A stretch of 64,000 nt of DNA from NCBI GenBank assembly GCA_973895155.1, contig OZ316893.1:1302001-1366000 (forward strand), in the 5' to 3' direction. The notes under the pieces are model-generated. The model saw only the letters and a list, made by a program, of their open reading frames with translations. It did no database searches and had not been told where the DNA came from. Positions 24,205 through 35,329 of the stretch are shown in pieces; position 1 is the stretch's first letter, and each line of letters starts with the position of its first letter. The position numbers and the translations under genes were made by a program. The DNA is from Marsupella aquatica. Taxonomy: Eukaryota; Marchantiophyta.

Positions 24205-25639
24205 GATTCTACCTATAGAGAAACATGAAATACAAGGAAAGTACTAGAAAAGAAGATGCTTGCAAAGAAAATGAGGCGTAGGAAATACAAAGACAATGTA
24301 TAGTGTGAGTACTTTTCTAGAATATTAAGCAATGATGGAGGGGCAATGATGGAGGGGCAATCCCCATGAATTGGGGAAGTTCATCAGACAATTTATATTG
24401 GGAAAATCTAGTGACATACTTTTAGACCAACCTTTCACTTTTGCAAAGGATGCCTCAAGTAATTCTCCAGGCACCCGAACTATACCTTAATCACAATCAC
24501 TGTCTTGGTTTCAGGTTGGTTTCAGGTTACCTATATATAAACTATTTTGGGTTGCCCTTCTATTCCCCTCCTCCTCACACATCTGACTTCAGGGTAGCCC
24601 AGTAACATTACCTATGGAACTCTGTAACTACATTACAAAAAACTCTATAATGTAGCTACGGAACTCTGTAATACAGCTACGAAACTTTGTAACTACTGGA
24701 TGGGAAATGAACATTCCGTCCACTTCAAAAATGTTCCGTCCAAACAGCTTATTCTGTCCATTCAGTTGGCATTTTCCATCCTCTAGCAAGCTCAGAAACT
24801 GTCGAAGCTAGGTGATTATCAGGCTTGAAATACCCTAAAATAGAAACATTCAATGGTTGACACACTCATTAAAATATTCTTGTTGTTACAGGTGTTGATC
24901 TAGCCAGATCTGGAATAATGGTAAGTTGATCACCACCCTCTAATGTCTGTTTTTATGTGCTAACGAGCCCTATGCCCGTGCGCTGCACGGCACAAGGAGG
25001 GTCGGCCCATAGGGAGTCAGGCCGGGGCATTTATGGGGCAGCGTGGGGAAGCACATATGCGCCAGGGGTGCCCATTTCCTCCATCAATGATCAGTGAAAA
25101 TAGTCAATCGAATCCAACGGCTATGGATCTTTCCCGCCTAATAGCTTTTTTGTATTGGGACAAAGGACAAAAAAGGTGGGATCCCTTATTATAGTTGTCG
25201 ATGGAGCTAATGTACTAGAGTATCTCACCAAGACTAACATAGTGTCTGGTGATCTTGTAATCAGATTAATCCTACTAACCTCTAAATGAATTACAAAAAT
25301 CTGCAAACTAACTAGTTACTAGCCTACGTTCTCCTTCTCATCCTCCTCCCCGCCATAACAATTTTTATTGTCACTGAACAATTGTGGAAAGAGTTTCCAG
25401 AAATGTTGTTGCCCACAAAAACTCAGCCATGTGCTGGTTGTGAAATTCTTGCGTGAAGATCAGGGTTTTGCTTAAGCAACTCGCCCACCCAGTCAATTTT
25501 GTCGTAGGACAAATCCCATTTGGCAGCATCCGCATTTTGTACAACCATATCTCCATACATGTCTACATTCCTTCCTTCTTGCCAAAAACCAAAGTCACAT
25601 CAATCTCTTGCTACAAACATAAGCAGGAAAGTCAACAGT
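24205..25639. other. Intergenic sequence, no gene seen
   Basis: AT-rich spacer with only short open frames. CTCTGTAATACAGCTACG-type units near 24620-24690 and repeated TTCCGTCCA near 24714-24775 are simple local repeats. Confidence 0.5.
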
Positions 25640-26204
25640 AAAACTCACGACCCGGGCTTCTGCTGGGGTAATTAAGCTCATCCCCAAGAATCAGGATACC
25701 GTTGACCTTATCAACTGGAGACCGTTGACTATGCTCACTATCACTGAGAAATTGATAGCTAAGCTTGTGGCAAACCGTGTGAAGAAGGTGGCATCTCAGC
25801 TTGTGGACCCACAACAAACCGGATTTCTGGAAGGAAGAGACATCTTGGACAACCTGATGACTTACAAAATGGCCCAAGAGTACACACAACTGACTAAACA
25901 GCAGCTGCTTTTTCTCAAGCTGGACTTCACCAAAGCCTATGACTGGGTCGCACACTCCTTCCTGTGGGCTGTGCTTAGGGTGATGAATTTTGGAGAGGAG
26001 GTGATCACTTTAATGAAAGGTCTGGTGAAGCAGACCCAACCCAAAGTCCACATAAATGGGAGGTTCACTGAACCGATTGACCTATAGAGAGGAGTGAGAC
26101 AAGGATGCCCCCCTTTCCTCTCTCCTTTTCACCCTCACCACTCAACCGCTTATGGCTTTGCTCAAGAGAAGAATTGAGTGTAGGGATTGCAACGGGCTGG
26201 AACT

Positions 26205-26353
26205 CTGTGGAATGTGGATCACAGTCTGTGAATCACATTCCACAGACTGTGCTATCAACTGTTTGCTGACGATCCACAGTCTGCTAATGTGAATGTGGAT
26301 CACAGTCTATGGAATGTGGATGCAGACTGTGCTATCAACTGTTTGCTGACGAT
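26205..26353. repeat. Snap-back insertion and 80-bp duplication at the RT active-site motif
   Basis: CAGACTGTGCTATCAACTG plus TTTGCTGACGAT occurs at 26243-26273 and 26323-26353, exactly 80 bp apart, so the FADD-coding segment is present twice. Between and before the copies, GGAATGTGGATCACAGTCT recurs, once in near-inverted form (AATCACATTCCACAGACTG). This forms a hairpin centred near 26227. Confidence 0.85.
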
Positions 26354-27604
26354 ACCGGACTATTCCTTGCAGCCACTGAAGCTGAGTTCACTTGTGCTAG
26401 GGAAACTATCAAGCACTATGAGAACATTTATGGGGCATTGCTGAATGTGCAAAAATCTAAGATCATCCCCATTTCACCTCAAGGACGGAATCTACCCTGG
26501 GTGGATGCAAGCTACGGGATGTAGGGTTGCCAAGGAGGGGGAGGTCACCAAATACTTAGGGAGCCCTATTGGGTACAAAGTCAGGCCCGCACATGAAGCT
26601 GCCTTTCTCATTGGGAAATTGAGAAAAAGACTGTCTCACTGGACCAATAGAAGCTTAACTATGGCTGGCCGATCAATTTTACTAAAACATGTAGTCCGGT
26701 CCATCCCCACCTATCACTTGATGACATTGGAGCTATAACAGAATGGGTACAAAGAGATGGAGAAAGTTTGCAGACAATTTCTGTGGGGGCCCTCACGACA
26801 GACTGGCTGCAAGAAAGCTTTGATTGCTTGGAAGGACATTACTAACACCAAAGGTGATGGCGGATTGGGTATTCAACCATTTGAGGAGCAGGCCCAAGCC
26901 TTGAAGATGCACCACATTACTAAGCTCATCATGGGCACTGACAGAGAATGGATCAAGATGGCTCATGACATCATCAAGAGAGGGCTTCATTTTGGACCCA
27001 AGAAGAAAGAGAGAAGAGGATGGACAGCTAGTGAAGCCATACTTCTGAGTGACAATCTCAAGCTCAAAGGATCCACGACGCTGAAAGGTTTGTTAAGAGG
27101 ATGGCACCAAAGGAGCAAGCAGCTGAAGTTCAACTTTGGGGAGGGGCAGCTCCTTGCCAATCTATCTATTGAGCAGACCGTTCTCTTGTATCTACGCAAT
27201 AACACTATCTCTGATCTTGGAAGCATCCATTTGAGATGCTTCTTGGCTAATCGTGGAATCAAGAAACTCTTGGACCTCAGAATAGGGATGGTGGGTGGAT
27301 TCCCGAAGAGGCTATCACCCCAAGGTTGCGAAGCACCAGGATGGTGGGATTCGAGGAATTCAGCATTTTCTACACCAAATTGCAGCAAAGCACAGGTATC
27401 ACTGAGCACAACTTGCACGAGAGTGAGGGCTGGCAGTGGGGATGGAAGGGAAGAAATCGGGGCTGGAAATTCCCCAACTCTGTGTGGGCCACCTGCAACA
27501 AATGTCAACCATTGGATGTCACGAAGCTAAACAGAAGATGGGGACAAATCAGTCGACCACAACAATGGCAACAAAAATGGAAGAAACTGTGGGGTGGGTG
27601 CCCT

Positions 27605-27810
27605 GGGCCCTCACGGGGGCCCTCACTCCATGTAAAAGAAGTGGACCCCCTGCGATCGGGCCCTTTTTGTGTTTACCCCTTGTTATTTCTGTTTTACCAT
27701 TAAAAGTTCCCTTATTACCGGTAATAATTATAATTATTAGTTTAAAATGAATAAAAACTACCATTCAAGCGTTCGCACGTCCTCCATGTATTAGTTAAGA
27801 CTGAGGGCCC
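27605..27810. mobile_element. 206-bp nested element inserted in the LINE
   Basis: GGGCCCTCA at 27605-27613 is mirrored by TGAGGGCCC at 27802-27810. The flanks GGGGTGGGTGCCCT (left) and GGGGTGGGTTCCCT (right) match at 13 of 14 positions. Deleting the insert and one flank joins the LINE frame KLWGG to KVRFLIWRLMHHHGFF. It is therefore an insertion with a likely target duplication, though the class is uncertain. Confidence 0.6.
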
Positions 27811-28079
27811 GGGGGTGGGTTCCCTAAGGTCCGCTTTCTCATCTGGCGGTTGATGCACCATCATGGTTTCTTCACAAATGGCAGGGCCAGCCACTGGGGA
27901 GTAAGCAATGGTATCTGTGCTAGGTGCAAACTGCAATTTGAGGACACTGAACACCTTTTTTTCAGCTGCCGCACCTTTTACCAGATGGCAGTACCCCTTT
28001 TACCAGTATCCCTTCCTACCTTGTGCACCTTGTTGTACCATACATTATGCACAAGAATTGTTATGGCCTAGCCTGCATG

Positions 28080-31000
28080 AAGAGATCAGGCTTTGACAAC
28101 TCTCCTTCTGGAGATAAATGACATTTATACCTTGGTTTATACAGATTCACAATAAACACAAAATAAGCCTCATAGCTATGATACATCTTCCTAAACTGCT
28201 CTTTGTTGTACCAACACTAGTAGAAACCGGGGCATTTCATGACCAGACCAGTTATGACAGGCTTGACCACCAGAGTGCTTTAATAAAACGTCAGTCTTAT
28301 GGATGTGACCCCACATGACTTGACAGTCACTAATGAGTCTACATAAGACACTAGAGCATTGAAATTCTGAACAGTGGATAGTCCTAGTCATGCCTAGTCT
28401 AAGTAATATAAATGCAGTTGGTCCAACCACGTCCAATATAGTCATCAATTGGCTTGAACATTCTCATTGTGGGATTAATCCCGTTACTCCCACTTGGGCA
28501 ACTTCCATTTTACCGTGGCGGTGTGGCTCACATGAACACTACAAAAAACCTTCAGTGAAGCAGAGTTTAGGGCAAAACTATGAAAAGTTTCCTTCCTACT
28601 ACTTGTGAAGGGTGTGTGCACCCCTCAGAAAGTGGCCCACAGGTCTGTTAGAGGATTTTTAGGCTTCATAGAGAGTAATTAGTATAGTCGAGACGTTGTT
28701 TTGGAGCAAGTATGAAATGGTAGAAGTGACAAAATGGTTAAATAGAAATAGGAATTAAGCTCTATGCCCTTGACTTTTAGTTAGCAATAGGTGACATGAA
28801 GATTAGTTGAGAGAAAAAGAAAGAATTTTTTTCAAGCCATATTAGTATTGACATTTGATAGTCTAAATGTAAGTTTTAGACAAGTGTCGGGATAGATAAA
28901 CTAAGCTACTTAGGACTTGGGATAAATATTCTTCTTGGTGTTAGATTAGTAAGGGAATAACCAGGAGTAGTTCTAGTAATTAGTCAAACTGCTGTAGTTG
29001 CTTGGAGATCAATCATGTAGAGGAATTAGTGAAATTTGGGGTTACACCAATTTGGCGGTGCCGCTAAATTGAATAGCTAGCTTAGAGGGGGACTTAGAAG
29101 GCCTTGCTACTGGCCAGTAACGAGGTGGAGAAAGGTCCAAGGGGGAGAAAATGTTGAGCCTAAAGTACAAGGGTCGAGCAGGAATCCAAGAGACCATCGA
29201 AGGTTTGTGGCTATGGAGGTAGCAACAGATCGGGAATTGTATCTTTAGCTTCAATTGCTCATTTTTGCATTGCATAGGTGCATTGGATTTGTCTTTGGAT
29301 GCTCTTGCGGATGGCAGCTTTGATTTAGGCTTTCCTGGTACACCTCAAAGCTAGTAGAGGTCGCCATTTGACATGGAATCCAAAAATTTCCCTGGTAAAA
29401 GTTGCAGCAAATCGGGAGATGTATCTTAGCCATTTCTTGATCGTTTTTGGATTGGATTGGGGCATTGGATTTGCCTTTGGATACCCTTGATGCTATGAGC
29501 CAAGAATCAAGTCTCCCATCAGCTGCTCGAAGCTGAAGGAGCTTGAAGTTTAGGGTTTGGAATAACAAAGGCCAAATTAGTGCTACGGTTTAGGGAGCTG
29601 TATCTTTGGCATTCTACCATCATTTTTGGATTGGACAGCTAGGTTGGGATTGTCCTTGGATTCCCTTTGAGGACATGCATTTGAACCAGGGCTTCAAAAG
29701 AATCGTTGGATGCTATAGGAGTTAGATCTGGGAGCCGGAAATTAGGGATTTGAGTGAGAAGATGCCAAAATCTGAGTTATTGCTTGACATGAGGGCTAGC
29801 TCGTGGCTTTCCTTGTTGGTTGTTGGATTCCAGGGGAGTAGTTGAGGTGTCCCTGGTTGCCATTCAGTGGAGATTGAGGTGCAGGACAAGGAGACAAGGA
29901 GAATTGATGCAAGATTTAATGTTCTCGTCAGGGAGAGCATAGTGTGACTGATTTGAGGTGGAAAATTTGTGTGCATTGCTGGTGGCTTGTGGGTGCTGCT
30001 CAGGGATCCAAGGAGTGATACCAGGGCAAGTGGGCACCCCAAGGTTGAGTATTGGAGAGATCAGAGTGCTGTTGGAATCCACGAGAGAGATTTTAGGGCT
30101 AAAATGAGTGCCCAGGATACAATGTCAGAAATTATTGAGTTACTACTAGAGACCAGGGAGGAGCTACTAGAGTAAAAATTGAAGGTAGGAGCTAGGAGGA
30201 GGTACCCACGGAGGCCAAAAGTGAATTCAGTTCAGGAGTGATGCATGGAGGTTTGTGAGAACTTACCTAGGTAGTGAGTAGGACATTTAGAATAGATGAG
30301 CAACAAGTTAGCCAAATAAATTTCAGTTTCAAGCTTTGCAAGAGAGTAATTAGATGCATTGGATGCTGTGATAGGAGGTAAAGAAGAGACAAGGAGGAGA
30401 GCAGCTACTGAGAGTGAGTGAGCTCTCAAGTTTCAGTTATTTAGTTGTGCAAATTTTCAGTTTCAGGGGCTTGTATGTTGTTGGCTGGTGGAAGCTATGT
30501 GCATTTTTGCTCAAGCCAAGCTGATCAGCACCTGTAGTGTCCCAACTCTAGGAAAATAGTGTGTGTATGAGAGACGGCTCAGCTTAGAAGATTCATCTGT
30601 GTTGGAAGCTTTGAATTGTGAGTTACATAAAGCAACCCTCTTGACTTATCTCACTCTATTGTCCTATTTTTGATGTTGTATATGACTGGTGGGTTTGTAT
30701 TATCTTCCATTTAGTCTGATGTTGAAGGTTCAAAAGTGTTAATTGGTTGTTCATAGTAGACTATAGCACATTCTCATCCAAAAATGCCCAAGTATGGATT
30801 TGGTCATTATTAGTCACAAAATGTGTCTTAAAGCCTAGTCACAGATCTGACCACTCGATTTCAGTCACTTTAAATAAGACACTATGTCAAAATTACGACT
30901 GGCTTGATACCCCCCAAACTTTAGTCACAAGGAGTCATGGGCAGTCGTAAAACCTAGTCATATAACACCCTGTTTTCTACTAGTGCAATCCAATGTACAA

Positions 31001-34000
31001 GTTACTCTTACTCTGTCACTCCTCAAACCTGAAACAAGCTCAGTAAAAACTCTGTCAGTATTCACTGTCAACCGCAAAGATTTTAGAAAGCTAAATGTCG
31101 CAAATATTATACAAGCTCACACTTACTGCAAGTAATTCCTTCCTACCTTGTCAATGCACACAAAAAAGTTGCCTCTATGCAAGTCATACAGCTCACCACC
31201 TCCATGAATGCCAAGCGTTTTTGGCATCTGTGACTACTTGTCAATTGATGGTCAATGTCAGCCATGATGGCTTTTTCAGGCCCCTCTGTTAATATGGAGT
31301 CATGCAAAAGTCAGACCGACATACATAGATCTGCAAGGCAGCACACAAAAGCTACAACCTGCAGAAAACAAGCTCACAACTCTCACCTTCTATTGCTTCT
31401 TGTTCGCCCCTTCTTTTGCAGACTTCTTGATTGCAGCTTTTAACACAATCTGAGCTCTTGTGAAGGCTACATGTGAGTTAATATTGAAATCTCTTGGTAG
31501 AATAGAGCTGAAACTACTCAAAGACCTCAGATCACTTCCACATCTCAAAACTCAGTTTTGAACTCCCAAGTAAATAGAAGTACTACACACTAGTGAGAAA
31601 GAGGCTCTTACATCGTGGTTGATGATTTTTGGTCCGGATGACATGACCATTTCTAGTTAACATTGTGAGAATTGGGATCTGAAAGTTTGGACTGATCGTT
31701 GTGAGGGGAATGTCTACTTCTACCAAAGAAGGTAAGACTAGAAGTATCCATGTTTCATTGATCCAATTCTGGTTTGATTTGAGGCGATCTGGCTTTGTTC
31801 ATCCCCTTTTTTGTATTGGCAATTAAGATTCGTCTCTCCTAGGGCCCAATATTACGTGATGCCATGGACATTGCGCATGTACAACCAGAAGTATTTCACC
31901 ATTGGAGACATTGTTATGGACCAAGATGGGTACATCCAAAATTTCAACTCCCAAAGCTCAAAAGATCCATTCAACATCAACATCCCTTGCGTTTACTCCT
32001 ATCGAGACAATTGTCAAAAGAACAAACCGCAAGGAGGTCCTTGTTGCCATGAGAATCCTGAGGCCCTCTATTCTGGAAGATGAAGCTGACCAAATTATTT
32101 TGAAGGGTTGTTTGGAGAAATTGGGATGTGACTCATTGTTGTAGTTTCCATGGAGTTTTTGGAGTGAAGACATAGTTACGGAGCTCCGGAACATAGAGAT
32201 TCTGGTTGAGTTTAAGGAATCTGCCCACGGCCATCCTAACTGATGGACAAAGTCTATGATTGCTTCAATTTTTGCATTGGAGGATGAGGGAGAAGGACTA
32301 CTAGGCGAGCTGCTATGCAGGACTATCAATTTGACAGCCCCTTACTTCAAAGGAGAGATACACACAAATGATGGATTCTTGCCTTTTTGATCCCACTATT
32401 GTTTCCTAAGAAATCTAGCTAGGAGTTACTATTGGACTAGACTTTGCTATCATTGTTGCCTACATAGGAAAGAAGAAGATTTCTTGGGCTAAGATCATCC
32501 TTGATTCTCTTGAAGAAGTTGGTACAAAATCTATCTAACAAAAGCCAAACCTCTCTCTTGCTACTGGCGCATCTTTACATGTTTGAAGAAGTTTTATTCA
32601 AGCTGCAGGAGAAAAAGTCTTTTCTTGCCACGTTTAACTAGTTTGTGAAATATGGAAAGTTTGACCAAGACATCACTCAATCCACTTTTTATGAAATTTG
32701 GAATTTGTGAAAGAATGCCAACCCAGAAATATTTTTCACAAAATTAATATGAGGATTCAGACTCTCAAATGTTTATAGACTTAGGTTTAGTATGAAGTCT
32801 AGTTCCCTGCATGATGCTAGTTTTTACTTAAAAACTATAGTTTACATTTTGTTGCTTAGATTTATCTAGTTAGTTTAGGATTGGATTTGAAGAGGTATAT
32901 CTTTTCAAATTCACTTTTGGGACTTCACATATGAGGATAACAAAGAGACCCCAAATCAAACTTTGAAATACATTCTATTTCTTCATTGAGTGTTTTGAAA
33001 TAAATCAATGTCATTCCCTTTTTTCATATGATTGAGTAAAGAGAATAACAATTTTGGCAATTCTTGAGTTGCCATGAAAATTTTGATGAATGCTAGTGTG
33101 CCTACAAAATTGTTGGAAGAGATCTTATGACTTACCAATATAGAAGATCCACTAATGAGAGCATTAACATATATTTGCATGGAGCTCATTTAAGCAATCT
33201 TGAATACATAGAGAGAAGTAAGTTAATTTCAAGGGTATCCAAGTATCATTTGAAGACCAGAAAAGTGTCTCGGGTGAACTTACATAATGGTCTTCTAAAT
33301 TCAAGAGATCGAGAGGAATTTCTATGATAAATTAAAAAGCATATGCAACATTGTTTACAAATTCTTAAATTAGGCCATAATCCTTGTTGAAGGAATGGTG
33401 ATAGTCAAAATTCAGTGTCCTTGCTGGATGAAGAGTCAAAGTGTTTCTCTCTAGTTTATTTATTTATTATTTATTTATAGTATTATTCTTGCACTGTGGA
33501 TCATGCAGATTATCCACTAGAGTCTTGTGGTTAAACGCTCATGTTATGGAAAATCATTAGAAATTTTCCCAACTTGAGGAATGTTGGTGTAACTTCTCAA
33601 ATCATGTCAAATAAGTCTTTGAGATCTCATCCACTCATAACTGAAACAAAAACAAGTTATTTCGGAGCTAAATAGTTATTTATCTCTTTATCACTTACTA
33701 CTGCATGGTATTGCAATTGTTTCCTAAAATGACAAACATATTTCCTATTACCAACATTTTTTTTTCTATTACTAGCAAAATGTTACTATTACCAGGGAAA
33801 AGTCATTCTAAAAATGTCTCATGAAAAGGAACTTAAAGTCAAGATGGACTGATAAGTTGTCTATGAAGCCCCATGGACAAACCAAACTTGGATGTACTTG
33901 ACTCAAACACACATACATGCTTGGATACTATTTGTTACACTTGTGTCCAAAAATACCATGTCAGATCATCACTTTTGTTCACCTGTCCAAAAGTACCTCG

Positions 34001-34058
34001 TCAAATTACCATCTTTGTCCATTTTTGTCCAAAGATACCATGTACCAACCAGATCAGC
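28080..34058. other. Intergenic sequence with diverged repeats, no gene seen
   Basis: Three diverged copies of a roughly 180-bp unit lie at 29222, 29403 and 29583, sharing GGGA(A/G)NTGTATCTT and GGATTTGYCTTTGGAT-type sequence. Open frames near 31811-32329 in three frames have protein-like composition but no family I recognise. The rest is AT-rich spacer. Polypurine and LTR-like pieces may be present, but no LTR pair could be shown by eye. Confidence 0.45.
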
Positions 34059-34066
34059 GTTGATTG
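34059..34066. repeat. Left 8-bp target site duplication of the hAT element
   Basis: GTTGATTG directly precedes the element's CCCGGTTT terminus. The identical 8 bp directly follows the other end at 45373-45380. Eight base pairs is the duplication length made by hAT transposases. Confidence 0.9.
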
Positions 34067-34079
34067 CCCGGTTTAATCT
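34067..34079 (+). repeat. Left terminal inverted repeat of the hAT element
   Basis: CCCGGTTTAATCT. It pairs with the right terminus, with 11 of 13 positions identical and the outer eight perfect. Confidence 0.85.
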
Positions 34080-34129
34080 GACGGGCACCTTGACGCCTCG
34101 TCGGGCACGTCAAATCGTCAAATGACGGC

Positions 34130-34752
34130 CCGAAAACACGCAATTTGACGTATATTCCTGAAGATTCTCCCGAACGAACCCCGACTTCCCCGGACCTTTC
34201 GCGAACACCTCCCGAGCACCCCGGACCTGAACCCGAACTCCCCCTGACCCGAACCCGGACTCCCGGGCCCTTCCCGGACCCTCCCCGGACCCTCCCGGGC
34301 CTTTCCCGGAACCTCGCCGGACCCTCCCCCGAACACTCCCCGGACTCTCGGGCCTTTCCCGGACCCTCCCCGGACCCCCACCCGAACCCTCCCCGGACCC
34401 TTCCGGGGCCGGCCGGGGTAAAGGTGGCCCGGGGGACGGGATTCGGGGAACTGGGGACGGGGGGCATTCGGGGAAGAGGATTCGGGGAACCGGGGAAGGG
34501 GGGGCGGGAAAGGGGGGCCGGGATTCGGGGATTTGGGGAACGGGGTTCGGGGAACGAGGTAGGGGGTTCGGGGAAGGGGGTTCAGGTAGGGGGTTCGGGG
34601 ATGCGGGGAACGGGGTGCGGGGTGCGGGGTTCGGGGAACGGGGTGTGGGGTTCGGGGACGGGGCTCGGGAATTGGTGGTCGGGGAAGAGTTAGGGGCGGG
34701 ATTAGGGTTAGGGGAGCGAGATTAGGGTTAAGGGAGGCGCAATTAGGGTTAG
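34130..34752. repeat. Left subterminal G/C-rich foldback block
   Basis: About 34150-34410 is C-rich (CCCGGACCCTCCCC-type units); about 34420-34690 is G-rich (GGGGTTCGGGGAACGGGG-type units). The block can therefore fold on itself, and the G-rich half has dense G-tracts able to form G-quadruplexes. It ends in three (A)TTAGGGTTAGG-like units at 34695-34752. The open frames through it encode Pro/Arg- or Gly/Arg-rich low complexity and are not genes. Confidence 0.85.
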
Positions 34753-34898
34753 GATCAAAGATTAAGAGTTTTAAGAGAGGATAAGAAGTAGATGATTTAG
34801 TATAAGTAGGAATAACTAATTCATTTCACTAATCCAAAGTCTCATTGTGTTTCTCTCTCTTGTGGTTTAGCATTAGGGAGAGATCGGAGGGATACATT

Positions 34899-34962
34899 GG
34901 AACTCTTGTACGCGCATGCTTTGAGCTCGGCTCGGTCTGCGATAATTCGTACGAGAAGTTCC
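34899..34962 (+). other. Subterminal hairpin L1 (conserved tip, variable stem)
   Basis: The arms GGAACTCTTGTACG (34899-34912) and CGTACGAGAAGTTCC (34948-34962) pair with one bulge and one G-T. Between them lies the conserved tip: GCATGCTTTGAGC, a 3-base loop, GCTCGGTCTGCGATA. Inside the tip, CGCA can pair with TGCG, and GAGC with GCTC. Pairing extends outward (GATACATT with TTATATC). Confidence 0.8.
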
Positions 34963-35026
34963 TTATATCGCCTTAACAACTTTGCATCATTGTTTTGTTT
35001 GAAAGTGAACTACTTGCGAGTAAAGA

Positions 35027-35086
35027 GATACCCATGTGCATATGCTTAGAGCTTTGGCTCGGTCTATGACATTTCATATGGGTATC
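35027..35086 (+). other. Subterminal hairpin L2
   Basis: The arms GATACCCATGTG (35027-35038) and CATATGGGTATC (35075-35086) share no sequence with L1 yet pair. In the tip the inner pair changes from CGCA/TGCG to CATA/TATG on both sides, which keeps pairing. The apical helix GAGC/GCTC is retained. Confidence 0.8.
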
Positions 35087-35173
35087 ACGATTTCTCGTAC
35101 ATATGTTTACTTCAAAGATAAACTATTGTGAAGTTATAGATATTACATAACATTGGTTGAAGTAGGGATGTTG

Positions 35174-35269
35174 ACAAATATAAGAATTTGGGAAACTTTC
35201 CTGCGCATGCTTTGAGCTTAGGCCCAGTCTGCGATAATTCAGGAAAGTAACCCATTGTACTATATTTGT
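35174..35269 (+). other. Subterminal hairpin L3
   Basis: The arms GGGAAACTTTCCTG (35190-35203) and CAGGAAAGTAACCC (35240-35253) pair at 12 of 14 positions. An outer helix ACAAATATA/TATATTTGT extends the stem. The tip is GCGCATGCTTTGAGC ... AGTCTGCGATAATT. It ends about 60 bp before the transposase ATG. Confidence 0.8.
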
Positions 35270-35329
35270 TATATTCACAAAATCAAAAGAATCAACCCTT
35301 TTATTTTTTTACCATTGAGAGTCGTAACA

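Larger units (their letters stand above)
25640..28075 (+). mobile_element. 5'-truncated L1-like LINE (reverse transcriptase and zf-RVT fragments)
   Basis: The reverse transcriptase begins mid-domain with VIKLIPKN and NWRPLTML (about 25660-25735). It continues through DPQQTGFLEGRDILDN, the catalytic LDFTKAYD box (about 25920), the RGVRQGCPP turn after an in-frame stop, and the polymerase FADD motif at 26342-26353. KYLGSPIG, WTNRSLTMAGRSILLK and the thumb region follow through 27530 in shifting frames. A zinc-knuckle (zf-RVT) piece with CARC, H and C residues lies at about 27850-27990. The endonuclease domain and 5' end are absent. At least two stops, two frame changes, a snap-back insertion (26205-26353) and a nested element (27605-27810) show it is dead. 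The order of domains is that of plant L1-clade elements. Confidence 0.88.

Noticed and set aside
31811-32329. Protein-like open frames in three phases
   Set aside because: No family could be recognised in any frame and there is no consistent splice structure; left as spacer.
34145-34693. 182-codon Pro/Arg and Gly-rich open frame at the left end of the hAT element
   Set aside because: It is low-complexity translation of the G/C-rich subterminal repeat, and similar frames exist in several phases on both strands.
34690-34752. TTAGGGTTAGG-like units suggesting telomeric DNA
   Set aside because: There are only three imperfect units, they are not the usual plant TTTAGGG repeat, and they lie inside a transposon. 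Composition-driven chance is likelier.
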